DNA of 64,000 bases from a virus. Made by a program: the position numbers and the translations under genes. Positions 5,931 to 14,548 of the stretch are shown piece after piece. The stretch is taken from the IMG/VR virus record IMGVR_UViG_3300023174_000151, positions 1 to 64,000 of that record, one strand, 5' to 3'. Every line of letters starts with the position of its first letter. Within the stretch, counting starts at the first letter, position 1. The notes beneath the pieces were generated by a model. It made no database searches. It had not been told where the DNA came from and saw nothing but the letters and a program-made list of their open reading frames with translations.

Positions 5931-7664
5931 ATGCAATTCCAACTCCCATCAAACCTTCAGCAACACCTCGTCAAGTACGACCCTGAACTAAAGAAAGTTA
6001 TCGCAGCTGCTAAACCTAAGGTGACACGTAATACCCTTGGGTTACCAGATGATCTGATTCCTACTCACATTGTCAGTAAAGAAGAACTGCTACAAGCAGT
6101 TACTAATATCAATGCTGATCCAGTTGAAGATAGGTACCGTGTATTCCAAAAGGATACTGGCGAAGTCAAGGCTATTATCTACCACATAGAAAGCCTATGG
6201 GTAGCAGCCTGGTTACCTAAGTCTGGAGAAGACTACATCTATGGAATATCATTCGCATTTAAACCTAGTGCATTTAAGAAACTTAATATTCCCTACGGTA
6301 AAGATGGAAGGTTATTTAATATGGATAACGTTATCACCAAAAAGTATGGACGCATTGACTTCTGTACATGGACGGACTACATAACAAGAGACAGTATTGA
6401 AGCAGGGTTAACTACACCGTACTGGGCACATAATGCAACTAGTTACAAACAGAAGTTAGTACAAATCAAACGTGGAATTAAACTATTTACTGACCAACTT
6501 CAGCAGACTATACCTCACTGGAAGGATGATGGTACACATAATATGTTCAAGAGACTTGATCCTAAGACTAATAACTATAGATATATCCTACGTATAGCAG
6601 ATAACTTCACAGCAATTCTACATACACCAGAAGATCTTTTCTTGATCCCAGGAGTAGAACTATATAGGAAGTATCTAGATGATAACAACAAACATATACT
6701 AGATACACCTTGGTTCAAACGTTACATTAATACAGAAGCACAAAAGATAATTGATGCCTTCAATCATCCAGACACTAAGTCACCTGATGTATTAGTAGAT
6801 ATACATGAAGACATAAAGAAGATTCTTACCTGGATTAATAAAGTACTAAAGATATGGCCTGCTTGCCCTGTTGATTATTTACAGACTGCTATAAGCAATG
6901 ACATATTCAAAACACTTAGCATCTATAGCTTATGGCCTTCACCTTCCTCACCAGACTTAGTGCATGCCTGGCTTAATACTTATCTACCAGTAGAATCTTT
7001 CTTTAAAATTATCACCAAGTTCACAGAGGAATGGTTGAGTAGGTGCACAAACTATTCGCATACTACCAAGTACAATGCTACGTTTAGTTCATTGCGAGAT
7101 ACGATAGCAATGCTTGATCAGATACTTACAGCAGGTGAAACTATTGATCCACCTAAGCGTTGGCGCATAGAAGAATTCCATGATCATATCCAGACTAAAG
7201 CATGGACAATAAAGAATCCTAATCAAGAATTACCACAAGATCTATTCCCCACACCTATCAAAGTGTTAGATGAAGAACAGAACTGGACATTCTTTGAACC
7301 TAAAGATACAGATCAACTATCTCATCTATTTCCTACACCTAACAAAGGACAAACCTGGACATTCTTCCAGCCAAAAGATACGCACCAGCTATCCCAATGG
7401 GGGCAAGCAGTACGTAACTGTGTAGGTACAGCAGACTCATATGCTAATAACGTTAAAGCTAAGAAGGCATTCATTGTCTTGTGCATGTGCAACAACAAAC
7501 CTAAGTTCACTGTCTTGCTTAAGGTATCAGACGGTGTTATGCACGTAGACCAGATCGTTGGTTTGTCCAATGCCAGGCTCAACGATATTGAAAGAAACCT
7601 TTATGAAAATATGTTTAGCAAAGCATTGCAGCTACGAGAAGAAGAACTAAGATTAGATAACTGA
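5931..7664 (+). CDS. PcfJ-like protein (577 aa)
   Basis: The C-terminal 90 residues carry the pattern of the PcfJ domain: a QLSQWGQAVRNCVG segment, a conserved Tyr-Ala, then strands ending in VDQIVGLSNARL. PcfJ-type proteins occur on conjugative plasmids and in phages; their biochemical role is not established. The first 450 residues are a large unrecognised region with many Trp and Tyr. An internal repeat lies before the PcfJ domain (LFPTP...NWTFFEPKDTDQLS and LFPTP...TWTFFQPKDTHQLS), probably a duplicated binding motif. Cytoplasmic, single-gene unit between the family C element and a 17-bp hairpin. Confidence 0.6.
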   Translation: MQFQLPSNLQQHLVKYDPELKKVIAAAKPKVTRNTLGLPDDLIPTHIVSKEELLQAVTNINADPVEDRYRVFQKDTGEVKAIIYHIESLWVAAWLPKSGEDYIYGISFAFKPSAFKKLNIPYGKDGRLFNMDNVITKKYGRIDFCTWTDYITRDSIEAGLTTPYWAHNATSYKQKLVQIKRGIKLFTDQLQQTIPHWKDDGTHNMFKRLDPKTNNYRYILRIADNFTAILHTPEDLFLIPGVELYRKYLDDNNKHILDTPWFKRYINTEAQKIIDAFNHPDTKSPDVLVDIHEDIKKILTWINKVLKIWPACPVDYLQTAISNDIFKTLSIYSLWPSPSSPDLVHAWLNTYLPVESFFKIITKFTEEWLSRCTNYSHTTKYNATFSSLRDTIAMLDQILTAGETIDPPKRWRIEEFHDHIQTKAWTIKNPNQELPQDLFPTPIKVLDEEQNWTFFEPKDTDQLSHLFPTPNKGQTWTFFQPKDTHQLSQWGQAVRNCVGTADSYANNVKAKKAFIVLCMCNNKPKFTVLLKVSDGVMHVDQIVGLSNARLNDIERNLYENMFSKALQLREEELRLDN

Positions 7665-7672
7665 TCTGCCAA

Positions 7673-7710
7673 TAGGTCGGTTACTTAATCCTTATTAAGT
7701 AATCGACCTA
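7673..7710 (+). terminator. Long perfect hairpin after PcfJ-like gene
   Basis: A 17-base-pair stem (TAGGTCGGTTACTTAAT region with its complement, one G-T pair) with a CCTT loop. There is no T-run on either strand, so it may act as an mRNA-stabilising or processing hairpin rather than as an intrinsic terminator. Confidence 0.55.
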
Positions 7711-7749
7711 CCTTAAGCAAACAGTAGTACCAGACTACGTTTTTATCTC

Positions 7750-7962
7750 ATGACACAACACTACACCGATGATCAACTACTAGCTATGGCTATGGGAAAC
7801 CTTGGTACTTTTATCGAAACAAATACAAGACATTACATTCTCGTAGAAGATGATCCTCGTAATGAAGAAGACTATGACACATGGTCTTATGGTACTGAAC
7901 CATTACCTTATGATCATACTTGGTATTCAACATCTATTGAAATCAAACCCACTGAAGTATAA
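7750..7962 (+). CDS. Small acidic hypothetical protein (70 aa)
   Basis: Unrecognised, strongly acidic (VEDDPRNEEDYDTW). No membrane segment. Its TAA overlaps the ATG of the next small gene, and three genes in a row (7750, 7962, 8098) overlap, indicating an operon. Confidence 0.55.
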   Translation: MTQHYTDDQLLAMAMGNLGTFIETNTRHYILVEDDPRNEEDYDTWSYGTEPLPYDHTWYSTSIEIKPTEV

Positions 7963-8135
7963 TGACAAAAGAACTGCTTGATCAAGCTGATAAGCTTTGT
8001 AACAAACTTGAAAAGTTATGTTGGCAAACAGCAATGGATCAAAATGAACAATTGTACAACAGATACAAACAACTAAAATATAAAGCTTGGACTCGTTATG
8101 AACGGCGCTTTAAAAAGTATCAATCAAATAATTAA
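7962..8135 (+). CDS. Small coiled-coil-like protein (57 aa)
   Basis: The frame starts at TAATG and encodes MTKELLDQADKLCNKLEKL, a basic and probably all-helical peptide rich in Lys, Gln and Tyr. It overlaps the start of the next gene by 38 bases. Function unknown; the regular Leu spacing suggests a short coiled coil. Codon use is AT-rich like the following gene. Confidence 0.5.
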   Translation: MTKELLDQADKLCNKLEKLCWQTAMDQNEQLYNRYKQLKYKAWTRYERRFKKYQSNN

Positions 8136-9072
8136 TCCTGCTCGTTCTTCTATTACAAAAGAAGAATTGTTTAATCAATTGTTTTCTCAAGCAAAACAAA
8201 AGTTTGCAATTGAACCTGGACCTATTGTTACAAGACAAAATAACGGTGACTTAACACAAGCTTTACATAAGTCTCAACAGTTTGCTCAACGTACATTGCA
8301 ACAACACATTGATACAGGAGCTTTAGAACTTGATCGTGTTCTTGGATCTATGGGAGTTCGTTCTAATCTATCTGGAACATTAAAGTATCCAACAATTAAT
8401 TATGTATTAGAACCAGGTGTTCATTACAAACGCCAACATAAATTACCAGCAGACCAATCTCGTGCAACTGTTCAATCGCCTGGCATGATTCAAGAGTTTA
8501 TAGGATTTAAAGATACGCCAATGATGGATTGGGATGTAGCTGGTCCTTATCATGCAGAACGCAATGCAACTATTAGACATTTAGGAGACGTAGAAGAACG
8601 CATTCAAAACTATTTAACACAAAGACCAGACGCAACAATTAAATTATATCAATCCCCAGGGGGGTATCGTGCCTTTGATTTAACAACAAGACAATCACCC
8701 ATTCAATACAATTCATCATTCGATTTATTAGATGTTGATCCAGACTATCGTATGATTTCACAACAGAAACCAGATGTTCTTAAATACGAAGGAACAATTC
8801 CTGTAAATGATACAGAGCGATTTAACGCTAGAATTAATCCTAAACTTAACCGTGTTGATTGGGTTGCTCAACCTATTGCATTAATCAAAGGAACACAATC
8901 TATTATTGATCCTGAAAGCAGACGACGTGTAAGTGTATATCATGATGAACCTATTGAAAAAAATTTCTTAACAGGTCAAGCTCAAACAGCTGGCCTTGAA
9001 AAAGTAAAAGAAAATTTACCTACTGCATCACAATTTTTACAGCAACAAATTCGTTCTTATCTTGGTTTATAA
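8098..9072 (+). CDS. Hypothetical protein (324 aa), possibly AEP-primase-like fold
   Basis: I do not firmly recognise this protein. An MMDWDVAG segment near residue 145 and a YQSPGGYRAF segment near residue 190 faintly recall metal-binding and SxxH-type motifs of archaeo-eukaryotic primases, followed by strands ending in DVDPDYRM. This is a weak structural guess, since a full PrimPol-helicase is encoded at 26719. The base composition is more AT-rich than the neighbours, which may indicate separate acquisition. It overlaps the upstream coiled-coil gene. Confidence 0.55.
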   Translation: MNGALKSINQIINPARSSITKEELFNQLFSQAKQKFAIEPGPIVTRQNNGDLTQALHKSQQFAQRTLQQHIDTGALELDRVLGSMGVRSNLSGTLKYPTINYVLEPGVHYKRQHKLPADQSRATVQSPGMIQEFIGFKDTPMMDWDVAGPYHAERNATIRHLGDVEERIQNYLTQRPDATIKLYQSPGGYRAFDLTTRQSPIQYNSSFDLLDVDPDYRMISQQKPDVLKYEGTIPVNDTERFNARINPKLNRVDWVAQPIALIKGTQSIIDPESRRRVSVYHDEPIEKNFLTGQAQTAGLEKVKENLPTASQFLQQQIRSYLGL

Positions 9073-9132
9073 AATACAAAATGTAAGTTTAGTGATAAGA
9101 ATATAATATTAAATTGTTACATATTAATTATA

Positions 9133-9166
9133 CTTGGCATTCAACATCCGTTGATGTAAGCCCAAG
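9133..9166 (+). ncRNA. GTAAGT hairpin, family B copy 4
   Basis: Outer stem CTTGG 9133-9137/CCAAG 9162-9166; inner stem TCAAC/GTTGA; internal loop CAT and TGTAAGC. Same design as copies 1-3, with stem changes compensated. It lies 28 nt before ATG 9194. Confidence 0.64.
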
Positions 9167-9193
9167 ACATACGTTCACCTACTACACAACAAC

Positions 9194-9556
9194 ATGCAAA
9201 TCCTTGCTGCCTTTAAACATCTCATTCCTGAATTCCATGCTTACTCCGATCAAGACAAGCGTTACAACCTTGGCGCTACCTGGACAGCACCTGATGGCCT
9301 ACAAGACTTCCACAATCTGGAGCTACGATACGTTCATAACTCTGAACGTCTTGCGCTCCAAGGGGATCCGCAGCCTGACGGTAGCTGGAGATACATTGAA
9401 CCCAATGGTTCCGTGCATACCATCTCAGCTGAACGTGCAACTAAGTTTATGGATGACACCAATCGCCATGCCAATATCATGTGCGATATGTTAGATAAAT
9501 TAAAAGAACATGGTCTAAGTTCTACTATTGTAACTACTAGCGCTACAGCAGCGTAA
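9194..9556 (+). CDS. Hypothetical protein (120 aa)
   Basis: Unrecognised soluble protein with a beta-rich middle (WTAPDGLQDFHNLELRYV) and a helical C-terminus. The start follows a family B hairpin and the leader CACCTACTACACAACAAC, with no Shine-Dalgarno. A competing ORF (9114-9494) in another frame is a shadow. Confidence 0.58.
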   Translation: MQILAAFKHLIPEFHAYSDQDKRYNLGATWTAPDGLQDFHNLELRYVHNSERLALQGDPQPDGSWRYIEPNGSVHTISAERATKFMDDTNRHANIMCDMLDKLKEHGLSSTIVTTSATAA

Positions 9557-9574
9557 CTTTCCTGTACACCTCAT

Positions 9575-9597
9575 GCCCCTGCCTTAGCGGGGGCTTT
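9575..9597 (+). terminator. GC-rich hairpin before ATG 9602
   Basis: GCCCCTGC 9575-9582/GCGGGGGC 9587-9594 with loop CTTA and three T after it. It ends only seven bases before the next ATG. It could be a weak terminator or a start-proximal regulatory hairpin. Confidence 0.6.
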
Positions 9598-9601
9598 ACC
9601 T

Positions 9602-9994
9602 ATGACTGATACCACCAGCCCTGAGTTCATTGATCTCAATCTTGTAGATCAAATTATGGAAGTTATTCCACCCTTAACCTGGCCCACAGTTCTTGATGGT
9701 GTAATCAACCAGATCATTGATGCTATGCCTAGTGATGTTCTGTTAAGACTTACTGGAGATCCAATGGGTTTTGAAGAAGCCGAAAGAATTTTATTCTCAT
9801 ACTATGCAGAACCTGAGAGGGAGAAAAAAGATCTTATCCTTGATGCCTTTAGGTGTATAGGAGAAGAACAGCTTTGTTACTTTTTGGATTCATTAGATCT
9901 TGAAAAGTTAAACAAACGTTTAGAACAACGTGCAGATACTGCGCCATGTTCTGTGGAAGAAACAAAAGAGTTCAATGACTTTTGGTTTGATTAG
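9602..9994 (+). CDS. Hypothetical acidic protein (130 aa)
   Basis: Unrecognised. Acidic and predominantly helical (IDLNLVDQIMEVIPPL..., LDSLDLEKLNKRLEQRAD), with no membrane segment. The start is only seven bases after a strong hairpin, so the ribosome-binding region would be inside or next to structured RNA. Confidence 0.56.
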   Translation: MTDTTSPEFIDLNLVDQIMEVIPPLTWPTVLDGVINQIIDAMPSDVLLRLTGDPMGFEEAERILFSYYAEPEREKKDLILDAFRCIGEEQLCYFLDSLDLEKLNKRLEQRADTAPCSVEETKEFNDFWFD

Positions 9995-10051
9995 TTTTGA
10001 TGGACTTAGGATGTCCTTAAACTCAACTACATTCCATTACTACACAACACC

Positions 10052-10813
10052 ATGCAACTTCTTAAATTCAGCACAGGCAATGGCAAACTTTCTAATCGAT
10101 TAATCTTTAATATCCCAGCGGGGTACACGTGCCCACATGCTGGTGTATGTAAGACATTTGCTGACAAGACTACCGGTAAGATTACTGATCTACCACAGCT
10201 CACAGGTACAATTGCACCTGAGTTCAGATGCTTTGCTGCCATGGCAGAGACTAGACCTAATGTACGTGATGCACGTTGGTATAACTGGGATCTATTAAGA
10301 GAAGCTTTGTACTCAGGAGAGAATCAAGTCAATCAATTAAGTGCATTAATCAAATTGTCTTTGATTGTACAGACAGATATGAGTCTTATACGTATACATG
10401 AGAGTGGTGATTTTTGGACAGAGAAGTATATGGCAGCTTGGATTAAAGTTGCACAAGAAGATCCTGATACTACCTACTATGCCTACACTAAATCACTAGG
10501 TATGTGGCTTAGCTTGCGAGATAGTATACCTAATAACTTTATGTTGACCGCATCTGTGGGTGGCACACTTGACTACTTACTTCCTAAGTATCCGGATGTG
10601 TTTAAACGTATAGCTTATGTTGTATACACAGAAGAAGAGGCGGCTACACGTGGATTAGAGATAGACCATGACGATAGTCATTGTTTAGGAGATAAACCGT
10701 TTGCACTATTGGTGCATGGGTCCCAACGAGCAGGGTCTGACGCAAGTAAAGCACTTGCCAAACGAAAGAAGGATGGTGGTTTTGTTGGTTACAACAAGAA
10801 GAAAGTAGCATAA
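10052..10813 (+). CDS. GP88-like phage protein (253 aa)
   Basis: Matches a family common in phages (annotated gene product 88 or DUF7227-like). Features: FSTGNGKLSNR start, Cys pair in TCPHAGVCKTF, third Cys in FRCFAAMAETRPNV, IRIHESGDFW, YAYTKSL, ASVGGTLD, EIDHDDSHC and a LLVHGSQRAGSDASKAL end. The spaced Cys residues suggest metal or iron-sulfur binding, and the barrel-like strand pattern resembles radical-SAM-type folds, but no reaction is established. It has a 35-nt G-free leader and no Shine-Dalgarno. Confidence 0.72.
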   Translation: MQLLKFSTGNGKLSNRLIFNIPAGYTCPHAGVCKTFADKTTGKITDLPQLTGTIAPEFRCFAAMAETRPNVRDARWYNWDLLREALYSGENQVNQLSALIKLSLIVQTDMSLIRIHESGDFWTEKYMAAWIKVAQEDPDTTYYAYTKSLGMWLSLRDSIPNNFMLTASVGGTLDYLLPKYPDVFKRIAYVVYTEEEAATRGLEIDHDDSHCLGDKPFALLVHGSQRAGSDASKALAKRKKDGGFVGYNKKKVA

Positions 10814-10830
10814 AGGTTGCGTTCTAACTA

Positions 10831-10859
10831 AAGGTGTGTACTATGCTGGTGCACACCTT
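10831..10859 (+). promoter_or_regulatory. Hairpin before ATG 10870
   Basis: AAGGTGTG 10831-10838/CACACCTT 10852-10859 is a perfect 8-bp stem ending 10 bases before the next start codon. There is no T-run, so it is more likely a translation-level hairpin than a terminator. Confidence 0.55.
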
Positions 10860-10869
10860 CAACTAGTTT

Positions 10870-11103
10870 ATGTCCTACGTTATTGCAACCTGGAAAGACA
10901 ACAAACCATATGCCATCCATTCCAATATGGAGGCTATGCAATTTGAACTAATACCACTAGACTCACAAGGCGCAATCAATAGAATGTATTCCAACCCACA
11001 TCGGGCTGGTGCACAACAAATCTTGACATGGATTAAAAGCAATGACACAAAACTTAACAGTGAAGACCTCAAAATTTGTGATGAGTCCCAGTTCCGCAAA
11101 TGA
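10870..11103 (+). CDS. Small hypothetical protein (77 aa)
   Basis: Unrecognised. Starts MSYVIATWKDNKPYAIH, mixed alpha/beta. Its 3' end overlaps the start of the DNA polymerase gene in another frame (11042 or 11081 to 11103), suggesting coupled translation with the polymerase. A minus-strand ORF over the same stretch is its mirror shadow. Confidence 0.55.
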   Translation: MSYVIATWKDNKPYAIHSNMEAMQFELIPLDSQGAINRMYSNPHRAGAQQILTWIKSNDTKLNSEDLKICDESQFRK

Positions 11104-13687
11104 ATGTTGGCTTATCTTTGATATAGAAACTGACGGATTTTATGATCAAGCTACTAAAACATTCTGCATTGTCATCTATGATGTCACGCGAGCAGAAACT
11201 TTTGCTTATGGGCCTGATCGCATTGATGATGCTATTGCTTATCTGGCAACCGCTGATGTTCTTATAGGACACAACATAATCTTTTATGATCTCCCTGTCC
11301 TCCAAAAGCTACATTCATTTGTCGCCAAAGCACGCATCATTGATACGCTCATATGTACACGCATCATTTGGCCTAAAGAAAAACTCTATGACCTTGACAT
11401 AGAACAGTATCCAAATGTACCAGCGAAGATAAGAGGTAATGCATCACTTAAAGCTTGGGGTTGGCGTCTTGCTGATAACAAGATTGACTTCAAAGACTTC
11501 TCTGAATACTCAGAGGAGATGCTTATGTACTGTAAACAAGATGTCCAAGTAACACTAAAGTTATATAAGCATATTGTGAAGGAGAAGTATCCTGAATCAG
11601 CGCTTAGACTTGAGCACGACTTCGCACTTGCAATTAATAAACAGATTAGAGCCGGTGTTCCATTTGATGTGGACGCCTGTCTTGATCTAGTAGATAACCT
11701 TAGAAAAAAGAAAGTAGAACTAGAAGAACAATTAAAACAAATTTTTCCACCTATTAAACATAAGACTTGGTTTACACCTAAGGTGAATAATACTGCCCGT
11801 GGTTATGTGAAAGACGTACCATTTGAAAAAACAATAATAGAAGAATTCAACCCTGGTTCACGTAAGCAAATTGTTGAGCGACTCAAGAGTAAGTATGGGT
11901 GGGAACCAGAGAAGACAACAGAGAAAGGTAATCCAATTCTTGATGATGAAGTAATTGAAAAGTTACCATACTCAGAGGCTAAACCTTTAGCTGAATACAT
12001 GTTAATTAAAAAACGTTTAGGGCAAATAGAAGATGGTAACAACGCTTGGCTCAAGCTTGTTAATAACAACACTGGTCGTATGCACGGTGATGTTATTACT
12101 AACGGTTGTATTACTGGTCGTGCAAGTCATCGTCATCCCAACATGGGTCAAGTCCCTGCTGGTTATTCACCTTATGGTAAAGAGTGTCGTGCGTTATTTC
12201 ATGCGCCCCAAGGATGGGACATGATTGGTATAGATGCCAAGGCTTTGGAGCTGCGTTGTCTTGCTGGTTACTTAGCTTATTGGGATCAAGGTGAATATGC
12301 CAAGCTTGTTATTAATCCTGAATCAGATATACATACCATTAACCAAAAGTTATTTGGTGTAGAAACCAGGGATATAGCTAAGCGTTTACTTTATGCTTGT
12401 GTTCCTACTGATATAACAACAGTGCTTACAAAAGAAGGATGGAAAACATATGATGAATTAAAGGTTGGTCAATTAGTTTTAACTTACAACGAAGAAAAAG
12501 AAATAAAAGAATGGAAGCCTATTCTTGAAATCATACTTGAACATGAAGATGATGTTTGGCAAATGCAACATAATCATTCATTCAAAGTACAAGCTACCGC
12601 TGACCATCGGTGGTATGTAAAGAAACGTAAACGTAATAGAAATGTATCTTGCGGTTGGAGCACGGGTAAAAATTATATGGTGTCTAAAGTTGAAACAACA
12701 ACAGAAATAAATACTGAATCTAATATTATTGTTAATGCCCTATTAGTTGAACCTGAATCTTTGCCAATTGACATTGATTGGAAGTGGCAAAAATATGGTA
12801 CAGATTGGACTAAAGTTATTTTAAAAATGAACCAAGCCCAACGTAAAGCTTGGCTATCTGGATTCATAATTGCTGATGGCTTTCAATCATGTAAACCAGA
12901 TCAAAAAGAGAAATGGCATTGGACACAAATACGTAATGAACATTATGAAGCAGCTTTAGTTGCTTCTTATCTGGAATTTCCAGGGGTAATACATGTTGCT
13001 AAGCCATCACTCAATGCTAGTGGTACTACACAAATGCATGTGAGCATTGCAAATAAAGGTCATGTTACTGGACAAAAATTACAAAAGACTTATATAGGAA
13101 AGAAGAATGTATTTTGTATACGTACCGAAAATAAATCTTTTGTTATGCGCCAAGGGGATTGTATTACCATTACAGGAAATTGTTTATATGGTGCAGGTTC
13201 TTTGAAGATGGGAGGAATTATTAATCCGCATGAAAAAGATGAAACAGTTTTGCGTAATCTAGGAAAAACTGCAATGAATTTATTCCTTAAAGGTGTGCCT
13301 GCATTAGCTGAACTTAAAACAAAGATTGAGAGTTACATTTTGACTCGTCAACATTTAATTGGTCTTGACAAACGTGTCTTGTATTGTCGTTCACCTTTTA
13401 AAGGTTTGAATGTGTTGTTACAATCAGCAGGTGCAATCCTAATGAAACAAGTTGTAATAACAATACATAAGAACATCGAAACAAACTTGTCCTTACCCCA
13501 TGGTCAGGAGTGGGAACAAGTCTTGATGGTGCATGATGAAGTTCAATTGGTTTGCAACCCTAAATATACAGAACAGATTAGAGAACAAGCTATGCTTGCC
13601 TTCCCTCAAGCACAGGAATTCTTTGAGTTCCTTTGTCTTATAGAAGGAGATTCTCGTGTAGGATCTGACTGGTCAGCGACACACTGA
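11042..13687 (+). CDS. DNA polymerase I family (T7-like) with 3'-5' exonuclease, interrupted by an intein
   Basis: The precursor has 881 aa; the mature polymerase would be about 620 aa after loss of residues 453-713. The exonuclease domain (about 15-190) shows FDIETDG (Exo I), IGHNIIFYD (Exo II) and YCKQDV (Exo III). The polymerase domain shows motif A IGIDAKALELR, motif B RDIAKRLLYA|CLYGAG (intein at the bar) and motif C MVHDEVQL. It replicates phage DNA and proofreads. The length without the intein is a little below T7 gp5. Met14 (11081) is an alternative start overlapping the upstream gene; there is no clear Shine-Dalgarno. Neighbours (SSB, Gp157) fit a replication module. Confidence 0.95.
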   Translation: MTQNLTVKTSKFVMSPSSANECWLIFDIETDGFYDQATKTFCIVIYDVTRAETFAYGPDRIDDAIAYLATADVLIGHNIIFYDLPVLQKLHSFVAKARIIDTLICTRIIWPKEKLYDLDIEQYPNVPAKIRGNASLKAWGWRLADNKIDFKDFSEYSEEMLMYCKQDVQVTLKLYKHIVKEKYPESALRLEHDFALAINKQIRAGVPFDVDACLDLVDNLRKKKVELEEQLKQIFPPIKHKTWFTPKVNNTARGYVKDVPFEKTIIEEFNPGSRKQIVERLKSKYGWEPEKTTEKGNPILDDEVIEKLPYSEAKPLAEYMLIKKRLGQIEDGNNAWLKLVNNNTGRMHGDVITNGCITGRASHRHPNMGQVPAGYSPYGKECRALFHAPQGWDMIGIDAKALELRCLAGYLAYWDQGEYAKLVINPESDIHTINQKLFGVETRDIAKRLLYACVPTDITTVLTKEGWKTYDELKVGQLVLTYNEEKEIKEWKPILEIILEHEDDVWQMQHNHSFKVQATADHRWYVKKRKRNRNVSCGWSTGKNYMVSKVETTTEINTESNIIVNALLVEPESLPIDIDWKWQKYGTDWTKVILKMNQAQRKAWLSGFIIADGFQSCKPDQKEKWHWTQIRNEHYEAALVASYLEFPGVIHVAKPSLNASGTTQMHVSIANKGHVTGQKLQKTYIGKKNVFCIRTENKSFVMRQGDCITITGNCLYGAGSLKMGGIINPHEKDETVLRNLGKTAMNLFLKGVPALAELKTKIESYILTRQHLIGLDKRVLYCRSPFKGLNVLLQSAGAILMKQVVITIHKNIETNLSLPHGQEWEQVLMVHDEVQLVCNPKYTEQIREQAMLAFPQAQEFFEFLCLIEGDSRVGSDWSATH
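12398..13180 (+). mobile_element. Intein in polymerase motif B (261 aa)
   Basis: Starts with Cys (CVPTDITTVLTKEGW, block A), contains TADHRW (block B) and WLSGFIIADG, a LAGLIDADG-like endonuclease motif. It ends ...MRQGDCITITGN followed by Cys of the C-extein. The penultimate residue is Gly rather than the usual His, as in some phage inteins. At 261 aa the endonuclease part is short, with one clear LAGLIDADG-like motif, so it may be degenerate. Removing it restores the T7-type motif RDxAKxxxYxxLYGAG exactly. It should self-excise at protein level. Confidence 0.9.
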
Positions 13688-13692
13688 TTAAC

Positions 13693-13716
13693 CGTCCTCC
13701 GAGTATGACGTTAAAC
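13693..13716 (+). promoter_or_regulatory. Family C element, copy 2
   Basis: CGTC 13693-13696/GACG 13707-13710 followed by TTAAAC, then a C-rich leader with almost no G to the ATG at 13745. Same design as 5881, 14767 and 18170. Confidence 0.55.
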
Positions 13717-13744
13717 TGCTCTACCACCTAACCCCTGACATCAA

Positions 13745-14548
13745 ATGAATTATGTTGACGCATGCGCTGTACTGAACGAGACTCCTCGTGAGGTATTCAC
13801 CAGTGCCACTTCATCCAATCTGTGTGCGGAAGTTATCCTTCCACCTGCAGGAAACAAATCTCCAACTCACATCAAACTTCATGTTTACGGAAAAGCTTGC
13901 GACAAGTTTAAGGACCTACCCAAGGGAACACGGATCTACATACATGGCTCGAAGCTACGGCATGATCTGGACACCCGTACGCACTCACTACATGGTGGAG
14001 TTATCGCTGCGGTTACTGAATCATTCCCGATCTTTAACGATGTCATCCTCACCGGAAGATGTGTAAAAGACATTGATGAAAAAGATCCGCGTTCATTTAG
14101 AACTACACCAGAAGGTTTGATGATTTGTAATCAAACACTTGCTGTTAACACAGGACGTAATCAGTCTGATCTGTTTAACTTCTCTGCTATTAACAGTGCA
14201 CAAGATAAGTTAAATCAAGCTGAACTACTTGCAAACTTCACACGTAAAGGAACAGGACTTACAATCCGTGGTCGTTTAGTAACCGATTCGTGGATTGATA
14301 AAGACACCAAAGAAAAACGTGCGTATGTAAAAATTCAATTAGTACAAATGACTCTTGCACCTAAGGTAACTTCTAGTTCAACAGAACCAGTGGCACCTAA
14401 GCCACAAACACAAGTAGCTAGCACAGGTCCGACCTTGTCAGATCCAGTGGAAACTGCTAGTCTTTGGGGCACAACCAGTGTTGGATTACCTGATCTACCT
14501 GGTGTGTATTCAGCTCCTACTTTCAACGAATCTGAACCTCCCTTCTGA
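13745..14548 (+). CDS. Single-stranded DNA-binding protein with two OB folds (267 aa)
   Basis: Two successive OB-fold-like segments are visible: residues about 1-95 (with HIKLHVYGKACDKF and GTRIYIHGSKLRH) and 96-215 (FNDVILTGRCVKDID, LAVNTGRN, LTIRGRLVTDSW, AYVKIQLVQM). A Pro/Thr/Ser linker follows, and the end NESEPPF is close to the acidic-Pro-Phe tip with which bacterial SSBs recruit partners. It probably coats single strands at the phage fork and contacts the polymerase encoded just upstream. The stop overlaps the next gene (TGATG). A duplication of the OB fold in one chain is less common than a single OB. Confidence 0.75.
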   Translation: MNYVDACAVLNETPREVFTSATSSNLCAEVILPPAGNKSPTHIKLHVYGKACDKFKDLPKGTRIYIHGSKLRHDLDTRTHSLHGGVIAAVTESFPIFNDVILTGRCVKDIDEKDPRSFRTTPEGLMICNQTLAVNTGRNQSDLFNFSAINSAQDKLNQAELLANFTRKGTGLTIRGRLVTDSWIDKDTKEKRAYVKIQLVQMTLAPKVTSSSTEPVAPKPQTQVASTGPTLSDPVETASLWGTTSVGLPDLPGVYSAPTFNESEPPF

